Shown: positions 13,117 through 16,857 of the stretch, piece by piece
How positions within the stretch are numbered: position 1 is the stretch's first letter
Layout of the letters: each line of letters begins with the position of its first letter
DNA from: Pseudomonadota bacterium
GTDB taxonomy: Bacteria > Pseudomonadota > Alphaproteobacteria > Sphingomonadales > Sphingomonadaceae
NCBI GenBank assembly: GCA_023432995.1
Contig: JAEZES010000260.1
Span: 1 to 16,857 of the forward strand
Reading direction: 5' to 3'
Length of the DNA stretch: 16,857 nucleotides
Position numbers and translations under genes: made by a program
The notes under the pieces: model-generated
The model's database searches: none
What the model was told of the DNA's origin: nothing
What the model saw: the letters and a program-made list of their open reading frames with translations, nothing else

Positions 13117-13536
13117 ATGCGCATCGCGATCGTTGCCGCTTCGCTGGCGCTTTCGGCCTGTGCCGCCCACACCCAAGCGTCGCGCGAGCTCGACCGCAGT
13201 CTCGACGCGATGATCGGCGAACCGGTCGAACTCGCCCTCGCCCGGCTCGGCCAGCCGATCGCCACGGCGCCGCTCGGCCCCGATCTCGTCTATGGCTGGG
13301 GCGTGGGGTTCACCAGCACCGAGCTGCTCCATCCCACCCCCGGGTTCATCGACGCGGCCGAGGTCCAGGGGGGCGTGTTCCCGCCACCGCGACGGGTGCG
13401 CCACGAGAGTTGCGTCATTCGCATCGTCGTTGGCGCCGACGGCCGGATCAGGGAGTGGGATTACCAGGGCAACGCGCGTGGTTGCCGGTCCTACGCGGGC
13501 CGCACGGCAGAGCCCTCGACAGCGCAGGCCGGCTAG
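13117..13536 (+). CDS. Small outer-membrane-type lipoprotein, function unknown
   Basis: A 139-residue protein beginning MRIAIVAASLALSAC, where LSAC is a lipobox with Cys15 as the lipidated residue. The mature part opens with RELDRSLDAMIGEPVELALARLGQPI (23-48), reminiscent of the BamE/SmpA-like 'G.....V...LG.P' pattern. It ends with CVIRIVVGADGRIREWDYQGNARGC (99-123), two cysteines that could be bridged. The residue after the lipid cysteine is Ala, not Asp, so outer-membrane delivery is expected. The start is 13117, not the in-frame ATG at 13102, because the purine-rich GGAGGGAGGA (13104-13113) is its ribosome site and the lipobox then falls at the right place. It is convergent with the TonB receptor gene, 57 nt apart. 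A function is not known. Confidence 0.85.
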   Translation: MRIAIVAASLALSACAAHTQASRELDRSLDAMIGEPVELALARLGQPIATAPLGPDLVYGWGVGFTSTELLHPTPGFIDAAEVQGGVFPPPRRVRHESCVIRIVVGADGRIREWDYQGNARGCRSYAGRTAEPSTAQAG

Positions 13537-13593
13537 GCGCCGGGCCGGCCTCTCGAAGCGATCACACCCGGGTCGCCGCCCGGCTTCGGCGGT

Positions 13594-15816
13594 TCAGAAC
13601 TCGAAGCTCGCCTCGACGCCGTAGATCCGCGGCCGGGCCTTGAACACGAACCCGCCGGGCGAGAACTCGGCGTTGTATTCCTCGTCGAACAGGTTCGTGG
13701 CGAAGGCGTAGACGCCCCAGTTGCCGCCGTCGACGCCGGCTCGCGCATCGACCAGGTCGACCGGGTCGCGCACGGTGGTGTTGTAGACTTCCCACCAGGT
13801 GTCGCCGGTACGGCGATAGTCGACGCGCAGCAGGCCGTCGATCGTGTCGGTGACCTGGGGGGTCCACTGGAAGCCGAGGTTGAAGGTCGAGCGCGAGATC
13901 AGCGGGGCCTCGTTGCCGATCACGACCGGATCGGGGAACGCCTTGATATCGCTCCAGGTCATGCCGAGCGCGGCGTTGAGCTGGATGTCGCGCGTCGGCC
14001 GCAGCAGCGCTTCGAGCTCGAAGCCCTCGATGCGCGTCTTCGGCACGTTACCGAGATTCTGCGTCGAGTTCGCGGCGAGGAAGACGAAGAAGTAGCTGTT
14101 CCGGGACTCGGTCGTAAAAGCCGCGCCGTTGAAGCTCAGCATGCCGTCGGCAAGCAGGGTCTTGAACCCGGCCTCGAAGGTTTCGGCGGTCTCCGCCTGG
14201 TAGATGTCGCTGACCCCGACGATGCCGTTGGCAGCCGCGACCGCGCCGACGCCGGTCTGGTTGAACCCGCCGCTGCGGAAGCCGCGCGAATAGCCGGCGT
14301 AGAGCGTCACGTCCGAATTGGGCATCCAGCTCAGTGTCAGCTTGGGCTGCCAGTCGTCGAAGCTTACCTCGCGCACGTCGCCCGTCGCGCCCTGCGGGAA
14401 GCCCGGGACGTTGGGCAGGAACGCGGTCGGCGTGAGCGTGGTGTTCTCGCGCCTGTCGTGGTCGTAGCGCAGCGAGGCGTCGACGCGGAACTGCGGCGAG
14501 AACTCGTAGCCAAGATTGGCGAACACCGCCCAGGCGAAGTTCTCCTGCGAGTCCGCGAGGAACGAGAACTGCGGGTTGGCGGGGTTGGTGCTCGGCGTGC
14601 GATAGACCGGGAACACGCCGGCGCCGGTGTCGATCATGTTGCCCGTCGAGATGTAGCGATCGGTCGCGATCAGGTAACCGCCGACCATCCAGAACAGCTT
14701 CTGGTCGGGCGGGGATTCGAACCGCAGCTCCTGGCTGAAGGCCTCGACGTCGAGGAACTGGCTCTGGTTGAGGTCGAAGCCCTGGCCCGGGCCGAAGATG
14801 CCTTCGAACAGGTTGAAGAAGAACGATTCCGGGATCGGCAGGAAATCGAACGCGTCGCCGGTCAGGATCTCCTCGAGCGTGTCGTACGAGGTGATCGAGG
14901 TGGCGGTGAAGTGCTCGCCCTCGTAGCTGATCTTGGCCGCGAAGTTGTAGATGTCGCGGTCGTTCTGCCCGGCGTTGTTGACCCGCACCGGCAGGCTGGT
15001 GTCGTTCACGTCGCTGACGATGTTGAAGTAGAGCGCCTGTGTCTCGAGCAGGTCCATCGAGGCGCGCAGGTCGATCTCCCAGCCGGGTGACGGCTCGATC
15101 AGCAGGTTCCCGCGCAGCGCGATGTCGCGGTAGGGGTCGGCTTCCTCGCCGAGGAACGCGTTATCGATGTAGCCTTCGGTATCGTAGAACTGGCCCGAAA
15201 CGCGGAACCGGATGTTGTCCGACAGCGGGCCGCTGATCCCGCCGCGGGTGAAGAAGCCGAAGCCGTTGTCGACACCGGCGGTGATCTTGCCTTCGAACTC
15301 GTCGGTCGGGGCCTTGGTGCGGATGATGATCGCGCCGCCGATCGCGTTGCGGCCGTAGAGGCCGCCCTGCGGGCCCTTGAGCACCTCGATCTGCTCGATG
15401 TCGAACAGGTCCTGGTTGAATTGCGCCGGGTTGACCTGCTGCACGCCGTCGACGACCACCGCGACCGACGGCTCGCTGTTGCGGGCCTGGGTGATGCCGC
15501 GAATGACGATGAACGCGTTGCCGGCGTTCTGCGTCTCGACCAGCGTGACGTTCGAAGTCAGGTCGATGAAGTCGGCCGGCTTGAGGATGCGCGCGTTCTC
15601 GATCGTCTCGGCGGTGAAGGCGGTAATCGCGGCCGGGGTGTCCTGCAGCTCGTCGGTGCGACGAAGGCCGGTGACGAAGATCGCGTTGCCGCTCGCCTGC
15701 TCGTTGGCGGCGGCCTGCTCCTCTTCGAGGTCCTGGGCCGTTGCCGGCAGGGCCGCGGCCAGTGCAACCAGCGAAAGCGAAGCACGCGCCCAGCGGCGCA
15801 GACCCATCCCGGCCAT
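13594..15816 (-). CDS. TonB-dependent outer-membrane receptor
   Basis: A 740-residue outer-membrane transporter. Residues 1-28 are a Sec signal peptide (ALPATAQ). A likely TonB-contact segment is AIFVTG (45-50). The plug domain (about 52-168) includes DTPAAITAFTAETI (59-72), IVIRGI (103-108), SVAVVVDGV (117-125) and IEQIEVLKGPQGGLYGRNAIGGAIIIRTK (140-168). The rest is the 22-strand barrel, ending in the aromatic YGVEASFEF. These receptors import siderophores, vitamins or glycans using TonB energy; this one is of the large uncharacterised type frequent in sphingomonads and the substrate is not evident. The ATG at 15816 is fixed by a strong Shine-Dalgarno (AGGGGGAGGT, 15830-15821); the frame's upstream extension lacks a signal peptide. 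It lies 78 nt downstream of the flippase-like gene. Confidence 0.95.
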   Translation of the reverse strand: MAGMGLRRWARASLSLVALAAALPATAQDLEEEQAAANEQASGNAIFVTGLRRTDELQDTPAAITAFTAETIENARILKPADFIDLTSNVTLVETQNAGNAFIVIRGITQARNSEPSVAVVVDGVQQVNPAQFNQDLFDIEQIEVLKGPQGGLYGRNAIGGAIIIRTKAPTDEFEGKITAGVDNGFGFFTRGGISGPLSDNIRFRVSGQFYDTEGYIDNAFLGEEADPYRDIALRGNLLIEPSPGWEIDLRASMDLLETQALYFNIVSDVNDTSLPVRVNNAGQNDRDIYNFAAKISYEGEHFTATSITSYDTLEEILTGDAFDFLPIPESFFFNLFEGIFGPGQGFDLNQSQFLDVEAFSQELRFESPPDQKLFWMVGGYLIATDRYISTGNMIDTGAGVFPVYRTPSTNPANPQFSFLADSQENFAWAVFANLGYEFSPQFRVDASLRYDHDRRENTTLTPTAFLPNVPGFPQGATGDVREVSFDDWQPKLTLSWMPNSDVTLYAGYSRGFRSGGFNQTGVGAVAAANGIVGVSDIYQAETAETFEAGFKTLLADGMLSFNGAAFTTESRNSYFFVFLAANSTQNLGNVPKTRIEGFELEALLRPTRDIQLNAALGMTWSDIKAFPDPVVIGNEAPLISRSTFNLGFQWTPQVTDTIDGLLRVDYRRTGDTWWEVYNTTVRDPVDLVDARAGVDGGNWGVYAFATNLFDEEYNAEFSPGGFVFKARPRIYGVEASFEF

Positions 15817-15820
15817 CGTT

Positions 15821-15830
15821 ACCTCCCCCT
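15821..15830 (-). promoter_or_regulatory. Strong Shine-Dalgarno fixing the receptor start
   Basis: On the minus strand AGGGGGAGGT lies 4 nt before the ATG at 15816 (core GGGAGG with a 5-nt spacer). It selects this ATG over upstream in-frame codons and implies efficient translation. Confidence 0.8.
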
Positions 15831-15894
15831 GCATGTTCTGTTGTCTATCGGCGAAAGAATACCGCGAAACACCGGACAAGGGAATTGCGCGCGT

Positions 15895-16776
15895 TTACCT
15901 TTCGCGACTGGCGATCATCAGGCCCGCGACCGACAGCGTGCTGGCGATCAAGACCGCCGCGGCGGCCCCGCCGGCACCGGCGCGGGCGACGGCCAGCGGC
16001 AGCGCGGCGAGCGCCAGCGCCGTCGGCATCGCGCGCAGCAGGAAGTTGGTCAGCGCCCGGCCGCGGGCGACCAGCAGCGCCTCGAGCGGGGCGCCGGCAA
16101 GCTCGATCGCCGCGGCCGCGGCGAGGATCAGCATCGGCCCATAGGCGGCGAGGTACTCCCGTCCGGCGATACCGAGGATGACCCACTTGCCGGCGAGCGC
16201 GCCGAAGGCGAGCGTGACCGCGCCGGTGAGCGCGGCGATGCGCACGATCCTGGCGGCGATCACGCGCGCGGCCTGCGGGTCGCGCACCAGTTCGGGGTAG
16301 GTCGCCCGCAGCAGCGCCTGGGCGAGCTTGAGCAGGCCTTCGCCGAGCTGGGCGGCGACGCGATAGATCCCCGCGAGCGCGGCCCCGCCGAGCGCGCCGA
16401 CGAGCAGCACGACGAGCTGGCGCGAGGCGATCAGCAGTGCTCCGGACAACCCGGTTCCCCACACGAAACGCCAGGCGTCGCGCTGCTCGCGGGGCAGCTC
16501 GCGGAGGCTCACCCGGCGCCACGGCAGCGGCTCGTGGCGCAGCGCGAAGTGCCAGTAGGCGAAGGCGGTGGCGAGCTCGGCGGCGCCCCAGACGATGACG
16601 AAGGCCGCGCTGGTCGGCGCGAACAGGAACACGCCGGCGGCGCCGAGCAGCCGCACCACCGGCGTGACGGCATCGGCGGTCGCGGCCACGGCGTACTTGT
16701 CGTGCAGGCGCAGGATCCCGGTCGGCGTCGAGCGTACCGCGAGCAGCATGACCACCGTCAGCCAGAACGCCTCCAT
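15895..16776 (-). CDS. Polysaccharide/oligosaccharide flippase (Wzx-like), N-terminus missing
   Basis: The 293-residue frame corresponds to roughly the C-terminal two-thirds of a membrane flippase that moves lipid-linked oligosaccharides across the inner membrane. TSTPTGILRLHDKY-like sequence (RSTPTGILRLHDKYAV, 15-30) and the block RQLVVLLVGALGGAALAGIYRVAAQLGEGLLKLAQALLRATYPELVRD (about 119-166) are typical. Many hydrophobic helices follow. Full-length members are usually 400-500 residues. The reading frame continues upstream of ATG 16776 with plausible membrane sequence (AGTVAAALLLAFAGAWLPVPPALR) but meets an in-frame TGA at 16855-16857. No Shine-Dalgarno precedes ATG 16776. The gene is therefore either truncated, frameshifted or split near the right edge; it may be a pseudogene. 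Ends 78 nt before the TonB receptor. Confidence 0.75.
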   Translation of the reverse strand: MEAFWLTVVMLLAVRSTPTGILRLHDKYAVAATADAVTPVVRLLGAAGVFLFAPTSAAFVIVWGAAELATAFAYWHFALRHEPLPWRRVSLRELPREQRDAWRFVWGTGLSGALLIASRQLVVLLVGALGGAALAGIYRVAAQLGEGLLKLAQALLRATYPELVRDPQAARVIAARIVRIAALTGAVTLAFGALAGKWVILGIAGREYLAAYGPMLILAAAAAIELAGAPLEALLVARGRALTNFLLRAMPTALALAALPLAVARAGAGGAAAAVLIASTLSVAGLMIASRER

Positions 16777-16857
16777 CCGCAGCGCCGGCGGGACCGGCAG
16801 CCAGGCGCCGGCGAAGGCGAGCAGCAGCGCCGCGGCAACGGTCCCGGCGCTGTCTCA

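Noticed and set aside
13576..13592. CCGCC/GGCGG hairpin after the TonB receptor as an intrinsic terminator
   Set aside because: Five-base arms in GC-rich DNA and no T-tract on either strand; too weak to annotate.
1..16857. CRISPR arrays, insertion sequences, integrases, phage genes, toxin-antitoxin pairs or clustered defence genes
   Set aside because: I looked for regularly spaced repeats, transposase or integrase motifs and small paired genes, and found none. Composition is even throughout, so no recent island is apparent.

Overview
The window is a GC-rich chromosomal segment, most likely from an alphaproteobacterium of the order Sphingomonadales (Erythrobacter/Sphingomonas-like). The inference rests on four things: uniformly high GC with strong third-position bias, a PEPxxWA-type C-terminal sorting signal (VPEPASWALLIAGFG), a large TonB-dependent receptor of the kind abundant in sphingomonads, and a small HTH protein resembling uncharacterised alphaproteobacterial proteins. 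Genus cannot be fixed from the sequence.

Layout. 1-219 (-): N-terminus of a GMC-type FAD oxidoreductase running off the left edge. 339-803 (+): a stand-alone MEKHLA-domain protein, convergent (2-nt gap) with an exported two-module alpha/beta hydrolase at 806-2554 (-). 2682-3668 (-): a Xi-class glutathionyl-hydroquinone reductase, divergent from a four-helix membrane protein at 3804-4247 (+); the gap holds two overlapping inverted repeats. 4273-8955 (-): three closely spaced genes, in transcription order an unrecognised exported protein, a type IB DNA topoisomerase and an exported GH115 alpha-glucuronidase. 9079-11591 (+): YghU-type glutathione transferase, PRC-barrel protein, tRNA-Gln(UUG), exported DUF2141 protein and exported FKBP-type prolyl isomerase. 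11660-12088 (-): a small HTH protein. 12275-13536 (+): a PEP-CTERM-type surface protein and a small lipoprotein. 13594-16776 (-): a TonB-dependent receptor preceded by an O-antigen/polysaccharide flippase whose N-terminus appears to be missing or interrupted at the right edge.

How the genes relate. No single pathway spans the window. Themes are envelope and export (hydrolase, GH115, FKBP, DUF2141, lipoprotein, PEP-CTERM protein, receptor, flippase) and thiol/redox chemistry (two different glutathione-transferase families). GH115 implies cleavage of glucuronic acid side chains from plant or algal polysaccharide, but no xylanase, transporter or sugar catabolism gene sits beside it. The receptor is about 7 kb away and need not be related.

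There are no transposases, integrases, CRISPR arrays, toxin-antitoxin pairs or clustered defence genes. I do not see a convincing undescribed multi-gene system. The items most worth a second look are the broken-looking flippase, the overlapping inverted repeats at 3712-3764, the unrecognised cysteine-containing exported protein at 7897-8955, the duplicated N-terminal module of the hydrolase, and the tRNA-Gln/DUF2141 arrangement. No intergenic stretch exceeds 300 bases; the longest is 12089-12274.
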